Source: Sediminibacterium sp. UBA657 (lineage in GTDB: Bacteria > Bacteroidota > Bacteroidia > Chitinophagales > Chitinophagaceae). From it: 64,000 bases of DNA. Within the stretch, counting starts at the first letter, position 1. Each line of letters starts with the position of its first letter. The position numbers and the translations under genes were made by a program. The notes under the pieces were generated by a model that was given only the letters and a program-made list of their open reading frames with translations, did no database searches and was not told where the DNA came from. Below, piece after piece: positions 36,751 to 45,555 of the stretch. The DNA is taken from assembly GCA_002299885.1 (NCBI GenBank), contig DBOB01000022.1, forward strand, positions 1 through 64,000. Reading direction: 5' to 3'.

Positions 36751-37989
36751 TTAAACGCCTACTACTTTCTTAAAGGTATCCATATCTATCGCCTTTTCAT
36801 GTTTGGAAATAACCACCGTCGCTACGGCGTTTCCAATAAAATTAGTGACAGATCTGGCTTCGCTCATGAAACGGTCTACCCCAATCAGTAAGGCAAGGCC
36901 TTCGAGGGGGATGACTTTAATGGCAGTTAAAGTAGAGGCTAATACAATAAAACCACTCCCCGTAACTCCAGCAGCACCTTTACTTGTAATGAGTAAAATT
37001 CCAAAAATGGTTAGTTGTTGTGCTATTGAAAATTCAATGTCAAATACTTGGGCTAAAAAGATAATGGCCATACTTAAATAAATGGAAGTGCCGTCTAAAT
37101 TAAAACTATAGCCCGTTGGTATAATCAATCCAACAACAGATTTTTCGCAGCCAGCTTGTTCTAATTTTTCCATGACAGATGGCAAAACCGCTTCGCTACT
37201 GCTTGCACCAATTACAATAAATATTTCTTCTTTAAGGTATTTTAATAATTTGATTAAACTAAAACCATAGTAGCGCATGATGGCATTTAGAATTAAAAAA
37301 ATAAAAATAAGTACAGTGATATAAAATGTGAGCATGAACTTGCCTAAAATCAATAAACTTCCAATTCCAAACTTACCCATAGTATAAGCCATACCACCAA
37401 AAGCACCAATAGGACTCAGTTTCATGATAATATGTAAAATATTAAATAAGGCTTTATTGATGACACCAAATGTATTGATAATCCCTTCATTGCCTTTCTT
37501 AATCATCATTAATCCAATAGCGAAAAAAATACTAAAAAATAAAATCTGAATGATATCTCCTTTAGCAAATGCCCCAATGATATTATCTGGAACAATATGT
37601 GTAAAAAAGTCGACCCAATTCATTGCTTTACCTTGATCTACATAGGCAGCCACTTTTTCAGTATTCGAATTTGCTAAAACAACGCCCTTCCCTGGTTGAA
37701 TAAAAGTACCCACTACTAAGCCAATCAATAAAGCAATAGTAGAGACAATTTCGAAGTAAAGAATCCCTTTCCCTCCAACCCTGCCAACCTTCTTCATATT
37801 GCCCGCTCCTGTTATCCCTAAAACAACTGTGAAAAAAATAATCGGCGCAATGACCATTTTTATTAAGCTAATAAAAACGTCACTGATTATTTTTCCTGTA
37901 TGAAAAAATGCAGGAAATAGAAGGCCTACAACAATGCCTAAAATGATGCCTATTAAAACCTGAACATATAATATCTTAAAGTATTTCAT
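36751..37989 (-). CDS. Dicarboxylate/amino acid:cation symporter (SDF family)
   Basis: A 412-residue inner-membrane transporter with eight membrane segments and re-entrant loops. Family motifs visible are GASSSEAVLPSVMEKL for the first hairpin loop, IIPTGYSFNLDGTSIYLSMAIIFLA (NxDGT-like), and GAAGVTGSGFIVLASTL for the second hairpin. It probably imports a C4-dicarboxylate or Glu/Asp with Na+ or H+. The gene is 3 bases after the Mo-hydroxylase large subunit on the same strand, so co-transcription is almost certain and the substrate may relate to that enzyme; this link is inference. Confidence 0.92.
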   Translation of the reverse strand: MKYFKILYVQVLIGIILGIVVGLLFPAFFHTGKIISDVFISLIKMVIAPIIFFTVVLGITGAGNMKKVGRVGGKGILYFEIVSTIALLIGLVVGTFIQPGKGVVLANSNTEKVAAYVDQGKAMNWVDFFTHIVPDNIIGAFAKGDIIQILFFSIFFAIGLMMIKKGNEGIINTFGVINKALFNILHIIMKLSPIGAFGGMAYTMGKFGIGSLLILGKFMLTFYITVLIFIFLILNAIMRYYGFSLIKLLKYLKEEIFIVIGASSSEAVLPSVMEKLEQAGCEKSVVGLIIPTGYSFNLDGTSIYLSMAIIFLAQVFDIEFSIAQQLTIFGILLITSKGAAGVTGSGFIVLASTLTAIKVIPLEGLALLIGVDRFMSEARSVTNFIGNAVATVVISKHEKAIDMDTFKKVVGV

Positions 37990-37992
37990 GAA

Positions 37993-40251
37993 TTACGCTT
38001 TTGCCTTAAATCCTAGTTTAGCAGGCGTAATAGGTAAATCTCTAACTCTCTTTCCGGTAGCATTGTACACCGCATTGGTCACTGCTGCAGCAAATCCAAT
38101 TAAAGCAATTTCACCAATGCCTTTTGCACCAATCGAATTCATATTCACATCTGGCTTATCTACAAACCAAACATCAGTTGGCGGAATTTGAGAATGCAAA
38201 GGCACATGGTATGCACCAAAACTAGCATTGATAATTTGCCCAGAAACATGATCCATTTCTAATTGTTCTGTCAATGCCATTCCAATTCCTCCTACCACGC
38301 CACCAATCATTTGGCTTCTTGCAGTTTTAGGACTAATAATTTTTCCTGCATCACCCGTAGTGACTACTTGCAAAATTTTAATCGTACCATCCTTAGGATT
38401 CACGGCTACTTTTACATAATGGGAAGAGAAAGAATTACTTGTAAACTTTAATTGCTCTGCAGTTTTACCTGAAGATGCAATAGTCAAATCAAGTTGTTTA
38501 TCGGGGCTTAATTGTAATAAATCAACAATGGTAATTTTGATGTTTGGATCAGCAATAGCAAGGACCATTTCATTTTTAACATCTAACGCATCCGATTTAA
38601 GATTCGCAAATGCAGGCGCTAACTTAATTGCTAGGTCTTTTAAATTTTGTTTTAATGTGCTACAAGCCAAGTCCACAGCAGATCCTACGGTAGAGGTAGT
38701 TCCTGATCCTCCCTGTGATGGGCCAGGAGGTAAATCAGAATCTCCTAATTTGAATTTTACTTTTTCAATGGGCATCTGCATTGCGTTGGCGGCTATGATT
38801 GTCATGGAAGTCGTCGTGCCAGGGCCCATATCACTCACGGCGCACTCTAAAGTTAATTTCCCTTCCTTATTTAATAAAGCACGAACAGATGCACTGCCCT
38901 TTCCTGCGCCAAATACGCCATTGGCCATACCATAACCAATCAACCAACCATTTTCTTTTAATGTGCCTGGTGTGGAAGGACGATTTTTCCAACCAATTTT
39001 TTCTTGACCATACGCATAACAGTCTTTTAAATTGATATCCGAGAATGACATTTTATTTTCAGGATTTATAGTGGTAAAGTTTTTTAACCTTAACTCAATA
39101 GGATCCATTTTTAATTTATAAGACAATTCGTCAATAGCAGACTCTAAGCCATAAGAACCAGTGGCTTCACCAGGACCGCGCATCCAAACAGGTGTGCTCA
39201 TATCGAGTGGAAGCAGACTGTATTTGGTATCCACATTTTCTGAAGCATATAAAAATTTAGAAACGTTCACAATCCCTTCTCTAAAATCTTCGTAACGAGA
39301 AGTTCCACTAATGGCTTCGTGTGTGATACCAATAAAACGACCTGAAGCGTCTGCACCAATTCCAATTTTCTGCCAAGACTGTGGACGATAGCCTACTAAT
39401 GAAAACATTTGTGGACGGGTAAGTACAATTTTCACAGGACGATTTAATTTTTTAGCAGCAATCACAGCAGCTGGTACATTGGCCCAACTTCTCAAACCAC
39501 TACCAAATCCCCCACCCACATTTTCTGCAATCACCCTAACGTTTTTATCTTGTAAACCAAAAGTACGAGCGATGCTTGTTTGCGTACTTTTTGGTCCTTG
39601 TGTTTTATCGTATAGTGTTACTTTATCTTCTCCTTCCCAAAATGCAATCGAAGCGTGCATCTCCATAGGAAGATGTACTTCGGCAGGTATCGCATATTCT
39701 GCTTCAACAAATACAGGTGCCGATTTAAATGCATTTTCTGTACCTCTTTTATAGGCCACTGTTCCTTTTAATTTTGCAGGGTCTTTTCTTACTACATCAA
39801 AATTTGTTTCAAAAGCTTGTGACTCATATTCAGCGCGCACTAAACGAATTGCAGCGTTCGCATTCTCTAAACTATCTGCTACAATCAACGCAATGGGTTG
39901 ACCAAAAAAACGTACTTGATTATCGTATAAGACTTTGTGTCCACGCCATTCAGAAACATTTTTTGGACGTTCTGCAGCATTCGTTAAATAACCAGGTACA
40001 GAAGGACAATTGGCATAATAAATTACATCTAAAACACCAGGGGATGACAATGCTTTTGCGGTATCTATATTTTTGATAGTACCCTTAGCAATTGTACTTG
40101 TTACGAATACACCATAAGCCATATTCGGTAAATTATATTCTGCAGTGTACTTTGCTTTGCCGGTTACTTTATCTGCGCCGTCTACTCTTTCGTCTGCAAA
40201 GTCAAGTTTAAAAAGATTTGTATTGTTCTTATTTAAATTTATATTGTTCAT
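37993..40251 (-). CDS. Xanthine dehydrogenase-family molybdopterin-binding subunit
   Basis: The large molybdenum subunit of a xanthine-oxidase-type hydroxylase, 752 residues. It has ADKVTGKAKYTAEYNLPNM at the start, AENVGGGFGSG (Mo-cofactor loop), WMRGPGEATGSYGLESAIDEL, SQGGSGTTSTVGSA and the C-terminal AKGIGEIALIGFAAAVTNA that bears the catalytic Glu. There is no signal peptide, so export would rely on the Fe-S partner. Only a 2Fe-2S gene accompanies it, with no FAD subunit. Such two-component enzymes oxidise aldehydes or N-heterocycles; the substrate is unknown. Confidence 0.9.
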   Translation of the reverse strand: MNNINLNKNNTNLFKLDFADERVDGADKVTGKAKYTAEYNLPNMAYGVFVTSTIAKGTIKNIDTAKALSSPGVLDVIYYANCPSVPGYLTNAAERPKNVSEWRGHKVLYDNQVRFFGQPIALIVADSLENANAAIRLVRAEYESQAFETNFDVVRKDPAKLKGTVAYKRGTENAFKSAPVFVEAEYAIPAEVHLPMEMHASIAFWEGEDKVTLYDKTQGPKSTQTSIARTFGLQDKNVRVIAENVGGGFGSGLRSWANVPAAVIAAKKLNRPVKIVLTRPQMFSLVGYRPQSWQKIGIGADASGRFIGITHEAISGTSRYEDFREGIVNVSKFLYASENVDTKYSLLPLDMSTPVWMRGPGEATGSYGLESAIDELSYKLKMDPIELRLKNFTTINPENKMSFSDINLKDCYAYGQEKIGWKNRPSTPGTLKENGWLIGYGMANGVFGAGKGSASVRALLNKEGKLTLECAVSDMGPGTTTSMTIIAANAMQMPIEKVKFKLGDSDLPPGPSQGGSGTTSTVGSAVDLACSTLKQNLKDLAIKLAPAFANLKSDALDVKNEMVLAIADPNIKITIVDLLQLSPDKQLDLTIASSGKTAEQLKFTSNSFSSHYVKVAVNPKDGTIKILQVVTTGDAGKIISPKTARSQMIGGVVGGIGMALTEQLEMDHVSGQIINASFGAYHVPLHSQIPPTDVWFVDKPDVNMNSIGAKGIGEIALIGFAAAVTNAVYNATGKRVRDLPITPAKLGFKAKA

Positions 40252-40269
40252 AAAAGAAAATTAAAAGGA

Positions 40270-40875
40270 TTAAATTTTAGCACCAGATTTTGCAACTTCT
40301 ACAATAGCATCTACAATATTTTGATAAGCGCCGCATCTGCAAATATTGGTATCCATGTATGCTTGAATACTTGTCCTACTTGTCGCTTTACCTTCTCTTA
40401 CACATGCCACTGCTGACATGATTTGTCCCGAAGTGCAATAGCCACATTGAAAAGCGTCATTTTTTAAGAACGCGGCCTGCATTGGATGCAACTGATCCCC
40501 TTTGGCAAGTCCTTCTATCGTCGTGATTTGATTGTTCTGATGATTCAATGCCAATTGAGTACAAGATTTTATACGCTTACCATTTACATGAATCGTACAA
40601 GCACCACACTGACCCATCTCGCATCCTTTTTTAGTGCCCGTATACCCTATTTCTTCTCTTAATAAATTGAGCATGGTTGTTCTTGCATCAATTTCAAGTG
40701 CAACAGGTTTGCCATTTAAGATAAACTTTAAATTCTCTTTTGCAATAGGCATTGGCACAAGGCTATCTGCCGCAAAAGTTTTCACTAAAACAGATGGGGT
40801 TAAATAAAGTGCAGCAACAGCGGCTGACTTTTTAAAAAAGCCCCTTCTTGCACCATCAAATTGACAAGGATTCAT
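40270..40875 (-). CDS. Mo-hydroxylase [2Fe-2S] subunit with twin-arginine signal
   Basis: The small iron-sulfur subunit, 201 residues from the ATG at 40875. A twin-arginine motif (ARRGFFKKS, Arg10-Arg11) and a hydrophobic stretch to about 36 indicate Tat export of the folded enzyme. The two clusters are clear: Cys85, 90, 93 and 105 (CEMGQCGACTIHVNGKRIKSC), and Cys144, 147, 179 and 181 (CGYCTSGQ; ICRCGAYQN). Gap to the Mo subunit is 18 bases. The start could also be the ATG 6 bases upstream. Electrons would leave to an unidentified acceptor, as no FAD subunit is present. Confidence 0.9.
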   Translation of the reverse strand: MNPCQFDGARRGFFKKSAAVAALYLTPSVLVKTFAADSLVPMPIAKENLKFILNGKPVALEIDARTTMLNLLREEIGYTGTKKGCEMGQCGACTIHVNGKRIKSCTQLALNHQNNQITTIEGLAKGDQLHPMQAAFLKNDAFQCGYCTSGQIMSAVACVREGKATSRTSIQAYMDTNICRCGAYQNIVDAIVEVAKSGAKI

Positions 40876-40962
40876 ATGCATCGATTTGATGTAATTTACC
40901 AAAAAAGCAAGCGTGTTCAAAAAAAAGATGGACAATCGGCCGAAGTAAAATCGGTAATAAAA

Positions 40963-41598
40963 TTACAATTTCTCAGCTGCCTTCCCTGGCTTAGCATAAG
41001 CATATCGATCTATCAAGGTTGTATTGTAGTATGCGTCTAAACCATTGCTACAGATGGAGCCTACTTGGTCAAGTTCTAAGAAGCCATCTGCAGTGGGTTG
41101 AAGGGATGGATCAATCAATACTTGCTCTAACTGACCAATCACTAAAAAAGTGGCATTCAATGTAATAGGGACAATCTCTTTTAGAGAAAGTAAGTACTTG
41201 ATAGCGCTTTCCTTCACAAAGGGTACATTGATGCCCTCCAAATATTCCTCGGTCAATCCTACTTCTGAAAATTCGTTAACCTCGTCTGGGTATTTTGCAC
41301 TTGTTTGATGTGCTTTATCTACAAATGAAGGATGGATATGGTTCACTGTATAAAAACCATTTGATTTAATATTGGCTAAGGTATGCGGCGCAGCAGCAAC
41401 CGGACGATTGATATAACCTATTAAAGCAGGATCAGAACCAATATGCACCATGCTACTGAACATGGCTAAATTAGGAACGCCTTGTGCATTGATGGTGCCA
41501 ATTAAACTAGCCGATTTAAAACCAGTTAAGCTATTGATAAAATTAGCTCTATAAAATCTTTCCCAAGACTGCCATTCGGCAGGAGTAAATTGTTGCAT
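40963..41598 (-). CDS. Flavin reductase-like FMN-binding protein
   Basis: A 211-residue cytosolic protein with a flavin reductase (FMN-binding split-barrel) fold: FKSASLIGTINAQGVPNLAMFSSMVHIGSDPALIGYI in the N-terminal half, then YTVNHIHPSFVDKAHQTS and VPITLNATFLVIGQLEQVLI. It has the family length (~200). The natural role in this group is unclear: possibilities are NAD(P)H:FMN reductase or a flavoprotein that protects labile compounds. It lies 87 bases upstream of the Fe-S subunit on the same strand, so it may belong to the same array, but no direct link can be read. Confidence 0.82.
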   Translation of the reverse strand: MQQFTPAEWQSWERFYRANFINSLTGFKSASLIGTINAQGVPNLAMFSSMVHIGSDPALIGYINRPVAAAPHTLANIKSNGFYTVNHIHPSFVDKAHQTSAKYPDEVNEFSEVGLTEEYLEGINVPFVKESAIKYLLSLKEIVPITLNATFLVIGQLEQVLIDPSLQPTADGFLELDQVGSICSNGLDAYYNTTLIDRYAYAKPGKAAEKL

Positions 41599-41680
41599 AA
41601 AGAATTAACAAGTGAAGGGTTAAAAGGTTGAAGCAAACTTTAAATTCATTCAAACGTTTTGACCTAAAAAAGGGACTGCA

Positions 41681-43273
41681 TTACTTATAAGAAAACAAAT
41701 CTAAAGACTTTAAAGGTAAACCAGCCTTTGATTGCAGAATGCATTTGGTATAAGGGTGGGTTGGAAAAAACAAAGCAGTCATTACAGTGAGACCATCATC
41801 TGCAAATAGTTCGATAGAAGTTTTATCCAATAGAATAGACAAGTTCATATCCATATAAGGATTTGTAAGTCTTCGCGCTACTGCTACTGCCGCAAATCCC
41901 TCGTTAAAATTAGCAATACCTGCTTTAGTTCTATCAATAAAGTATTGCCTTTTTACGGCATCATATCCAATAATTAATTTTTCATTAAACGTATTGGACA
42001 AAATAATTTCAAAATCATTTTCCAACTTAGCGTTCGTTGTTAAATCAATTCGATTCGGGATAGGATTTTTTTCAGTAGATAAAGAAAATATTTTTTCAGT
42101 AACAAAATTTTCTTTTGACATTGTCTTTGTAAATGCGGTATTTAATTCCTTTACAGGAGAAGACAATAAATAAAAACCATCTTCCACAAATTTTGAATCC
42201 TTGTATGAATTAGCAGTTGATTCATAGCTTGTATAGTATTTTATAAATTCTTGTTGTTCTAATAATCTCAATTCCCTTGGCACTGTCATAGCACTTCTCC
42301 ATTTTTCTGTAGGCACCACATTCGCGTAATTCCAATTACTCATCCAGCCAATTAAAATATTTCTATCACCCACATTTGAAAAAGTCACACCAGCATAATT
42401 ATCAGGCCCGTAATCCATCCATTTAATATCTTTAGTATAAGGCTTGAATTCATGCCCATCAAAATCTCCAACAATATATTGTGTAGCTGATCCACCATTA
42501 GGGCCTCCTGGATTCATGCTCACTAATAAAACCCATATTGTTTTTCCAAAGTGATTAAATGATAATAAGTCTGGACATTCCCAAACACCACCGTGAGCAA
42601 ATAAATTTTTACCTATTTCGGACTCCTTAGTCCATTTGATTAAATTAGGTGAACTATAAAATTCAACATGATCGGCCACTGCCAAACTCATGATCCATTT
42701 TTGTGTAGGCGCATACCAGATTACTTTAGGATCTCTAAAGTCCTTTAAATTCGGGGTTTTAAGCACAGGATTGCCTACATATTTAGTCCAAGTCTTTCCT
42801 TCGTCTAAACTATATGCAATAGATTGATTTTGGAAATCAGTCCTCCCAGCTTTTTCACCCGGCATATAATGTTGTGTAAAAATAGCAACCAAGGGCGCTA
42901 CTCCACCCCGTCCTAAACCACTTGTATTGTTTTTATCCAAAACAGTAGAGCCCGAAAAAATCATTCCAATTGAATCTGGATATAAAGCAATTGGCTGTTC
43001 TTTCCATTGCACTAAATCACTGCTAGTTGCTTGTCCCCAATGCATTGGACCCCATACTGTACTATCTGGATAGTGCTGAAAAAACAAATGGTATTGACCA
43101 TTTAAAAAAATCATTCCATTAGGATCATTCATCCAACCTTTTGCTGGGGTAAAATGAAAACGAGGTCGATATAAATTTTCATTCCTAAGTTTCGCATCGG
43201 ACTGCACTTGACTTTGTGCATTTGTATGTGCCATAAAAAAAGCGAGCACTAATAAGACGCGAAAAATTTGCAT
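41681..43273 (-). CDS. Exported GH32 fructan/sucrose hydrolase
   Basis: A 530-residue glycoside hydrolase family 32 enzyme (levanase/inulinase/invertase group) with a signal peptide (about 1-20, ending in TNAQ). The three acid residues are visible: the nucleophile Asp50 in GWMNDPNGM, the transition-state Asp in FRDPKV (about 181) and the acid/base Glu232 in WECPD. The C-terminal beta-sandwich is present (about 360-530). It should hydrolyse beta-fructosides at the cell surface or in the periplasm. The gene follows a 235-residue exported protein on the same strand. Confidence 0.93.
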   Translation of the reverse strand: MQIFRVLLVLAFFMAHTNAQSQVQSDAKLRNENLYRPRFHFTPAKGWMNDPNGMIFLNGQYHLFFQHYPDSTVWGPMHWGQATSSDLVQWKEQPIALYPDSIGMIFSGSTVLDKNNTSGLGRGGVAPLVAIFTQHYMPGEKAGRTDFQNQSIAYSLDEGKTWTKYVGNPVLKTPNLKDFRDPKVIWYAPTQKWIMSLAVADHVEFYSSPNLIKWTKESEIGKNLFAHGGVWECPDLLSFNHFGKTIWVLLVSMNPGGPNGGSATQYIVGDFDGHEFKPYTKDIKWMDYGPDNYAGVTFSNVGDRNILIGWMSNWNYANVVPTEKWRSAMTVPRELRLLEQQEFIKYYTSYESTANSYKDSKFVEDGFYLLSSPVKELNTAFTKTMSKENFVTEKIFSLSTEKNPIPNRIDLTTNAKLENDFEIILSNTFNEKLIIGYDAVKRQYFIDRTKAGIANFNEGFAAVAVARRLTNPYMDMNLSILLDKTSIELFADDGLTVMTALFFPTHPYTKCILQSKAGLPLKSLDLFSYK

Positions 43274-43283
43274 TGAATATTTT

Positions 43284-43991
43284 TTAATTAGAGGAAGCCT
43301 TTAATTGCTGCAGCAATTGAACCATGTCTTCCTCTTTCTTTAGATTTAATTTATTCGTATTCAAATAAGCATCCATTTGAGCTGCATAATTTGGTAAAAC
43401 TTTTTTTACTGCTTTTAAAGAATGGCTACTACCCAATGCATGCATTTTTTTATCTGCCTTGTCATAGATATAATATAAATCGTCCATGACATATTCCTTC
43501 ACAGGTGCTCCTCCATATACAACCGTTTCTTTTATACGCTTATGGGTATATTTTAAAAACTGAAATTGATCCCCATTGCCCAGTACTTCGTAAAAAGTAG
43601 CTGGTGTATTATTTTCAATACTCGGAAATAAGCACATAAATTTTTTAGATACTTTATTGTTTTCTTTATCAACACTATTTAATTCAAATGATTTTGCTTG
43701 TTGATTCACTACATACAAGCCATTTTTTTGAGTATAATATAATTTATGATCAAAGTAAGAATAGTTTAAATTAGAATCCACCGACTCCATCCCATTCACA
43801 AAAACAACTTTACCTATTCCAAATTTATCAAACACATAAGGTGTGCCTTGGATCCCCGCACCACTTGCAGGTAAGAGTCTACCATTGGCGTCGGCAAACT
43901 GTACACTTGGAATGGCATTGCCAGTCATTGTTTGCGCAAAAATTGGAAGGGTGGCGCAAGATAAAAAGAGGATAAAGAGATACTTGTTCAT
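43284..43991 (-). CDS. Exported protein of unknown function beside GH32
   Basis: A 235-residue exported protein that I do not recognise. A signal peptide (about 1-19, ending in PIFAQ) is followed by short strand-rich segments such as FADANGRLLPASG and FDKFGIGKVVFVNGMESV and a helical, Lys-rich C-terminus (about 195-235). The layout suggests a small secreted or outer-membrane-associated protein. It sits 10 bases upstream of the GH32 gene and is separated from susD by a terminator, so it is probably co-transcribed with GH32 and not with susCD. An annotation beyond 'exported, uncharacterised' is not supported. Confidence 0.7.
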   Translation of the reverse strand: MNKYLFILFLSCATLPIFAQTMTGNAIPSVQFADANGRLLPASGAGIQGTPYVFDKFGIGKVVFVNGMESVDSNLNYSYFDHKLYYTQKNGLYVVNQQAKSFELNSVDKENNKVSKKFMCLFPSIENNTPATFYEVLGNGDQFQFLKYTHKRIKETVVYGGAPVKEYVMDDLYYIYDKADKKMHALGSSHSLKAVKKVLPNYAAQMDAYLNTNKLNLKKEEDMVQLLQQLKASSN

Positions 43992-44043
43992 AAGGAGGAT
44001 TGAAGATTGAATTATATGAAGTTAATACTAAAAGCAAGATAAA

Positions 44044-44081
44044 AAAAAGGGCGCACTCAATATAATTGAGGCGCCCTTTTT
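44044..44081 (-). terminator. Strong hairpin terminator after susD
   Basis: Stem 44044-44054 plus 44056-44060 pairs with 44066-44070 plus 44071-44081, with one bulged A at 44055 and loop TATAA. The GC core GGGCGC/GCGCCC and A/T flanks are typical. It lies 18 bases after the susD stop and works for the minus strand; a plus-strand U-run exists too. Confidence 0.85.
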
Positions 44082-44098
44082 AACAAAATCTATAAAAA

Positions 44099-45544
44099 TT
44101 AGTTCGTGTAACCTGGGTTTTGAACCATCAATGGATTTGCTTGAATCTCCGAGTTAGGGATAGGCAAGATAAATCTGAAGTTACCAGAAGGCAATGTCAA
44201 GGCAGTACCTTGTGCATCAACTGCTAAACGAGTGATAGGCAAGTTTCTTCTTTTTGCATCAAAGAAACGGTGTCCCTCGTATGGTAATTCTTTAAAACGC
44301 TCGCTCATCACTGCATCAATCGCATCACCCTTTGTAGTAAAACTAGCATTAGTGTAGTTGTTGATTCTTGCAGCTCTTAATGTATTAATATCAGCAGTAG
44401 CACCAGTCAAATCACCAGTTTCAGCTCTTGCTTCTGCACGGATTAAGTACATTTCGCCAGTTCTGAATACTTTAGCATCAGCCAACAATTCAGTTGGTGT
44501 ACCGTAAGTTGTTCCTGCGTATTTGTTGATTAAGACAGAGTGTATAGTTCTAGATGAAATAGCTTTTAATAAAGGCTCATCAAAGAAATAAGCGCCATAG
44601 CGAACATCATTTACTTGATCATAAGCATTTAATAAAGCTTGAGTAGGTCTCCATGTAATAGTACCGATGTTTGCTGCATTTGCAGATGTTCCTCTGTACA
44701 ATGCACCAATTCTACCACCAGCTGTTGTTGTTCTACTTAATTTAAATGCTACTTCGCTATTGTTTGCATCCTTCCAAATTAATGGGAAGTTTGTTCTAGA
44801 AGCTAATGGGAAAGCAGCGATGTATTCAGTTGCAAAAGCAGCAGCGTTAGCATAATCTTTTGAATACAAGGCAGCTCTTGCTTGTAAAGCAGTTGCAGCG
44901 TGTCTTGATGCTCTAAAGATATCTGCATTTGTTGCTGGCAATAAAGCCTTAGCAGCAACTAAATCAGCATTTAATTTTGCAAAGAACGGTGATACTGTCA
45001 TTCTAGCAACAGGCAATAAAGATGGCGTCTCCATATAAGCAACTGCTAAAGCAGATCCATCTGCAGTATTGCTATAAAAACGATACAATTCAAAATGCGC
45101 AAAAGCTCTTAAAAATAAAGCTTCTCCTCTCACTCTGTTTTTTGTCGCTTCTTGAGCAGCTGTAGTTGCTTTTACATTTGGTAAAGCTTCTAATACTCTA
45201 TTTACTCTGTCGATGATTCTGTAGTACAAAGGGAATGCAGTATAGCTATCTCTTAAAGAGATATCAGTAGATGCATATTGCCATTCGTGCACAGTTGCAG
45301 CATTGTAAAACTCAGCTACTCTTACCTCATCGGCAAAAACACTGTTCAACAAGATGCCCATTTCTACGTTCATAGCTGAGTAAGCACCAATGATGCCAGA
45401 CTCAATATTATCAACGGTCTTCAAAGCGACGTCTCCGCCGATGAAGTCGGTTTCTTTAACATCTATCACCTTAGAGCAAGAAGCAAAAAGGGATAACATT
45501 AAGAATGAACCTATAACCAATTTATTATTTCTCATATTATTCAT
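44099..45544 (-). CDS. SusD/RagB-family nutrient-binding lipoprotein
   Basis: A 481-residue SusD-like outer-membrane lipoprotein. It has a lipoprotein signal ending LFASCSK (lipid-anchored Cys at about 23), then SusD-type helices with TPR-like repeats, e.g. GEALFLRAFAHFELYRFY, AARAALYSKDYANAA, a typical AEARAETGDLTGATADINTLRAARI segment and a C-terminal MSERFKELPYEGHRFFDAKRRN. SusD sits on SusC and binds the transported glycan or peptide. The gene follows susC (11-base gap), and a terminator closes the pair. The substrate is unknown; GH32 next door suggests but does not prove fructans. Confidence 0.92.
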   Translation of the reverse strand: MNNMRNNKLVIGSFLMLSLFASCSKVIDVKETDFIGGDVALKTVDNIESGIIGAYSAMNVEMGILLNSVFADEVRVAEFYNAATVHEWQYASTDISLRDSYTAFPLYYRIIDRVNRVLEALPNVKATTAAQEATKNRVRGEALFLRAFAHFELYRFYSNTADGSALAVAYMETPSLLPVARMTVSPFFAKLNADLVAAKALLPATNADIFRASRHAATALQARAALYSKDYANAAAFATEYIAAFPLASRTNFPLIWKDANNSEVAFKLSRTTTAGGRIGALYRGTSANAANIGTITWRPTQALLNAYDQVNDVRYGAYFFDEPLLKAISSRTIHSVLINKYAGTTYGTPTELLADAKVFRTGEMYLIRAEARAETGDLTGATADINTLRAARINNYTNASFTTKGDAIDAVMSERFKELPYEGHRFFDAKRRNLPITRLAVDAQGTALTLPSGNFRFILPIPNSEIQANPLMVQNPGYTN

Positions 45545-45555
45545 TTTTTAGTTGA

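Noticed and set aside
38528..38935. Plus-strand frame of 135 codons opposite the Mo-hydroxylase subunit
   Set aside because: Antisense to a conserved coding region and without any domain. Rejected as a shadow.
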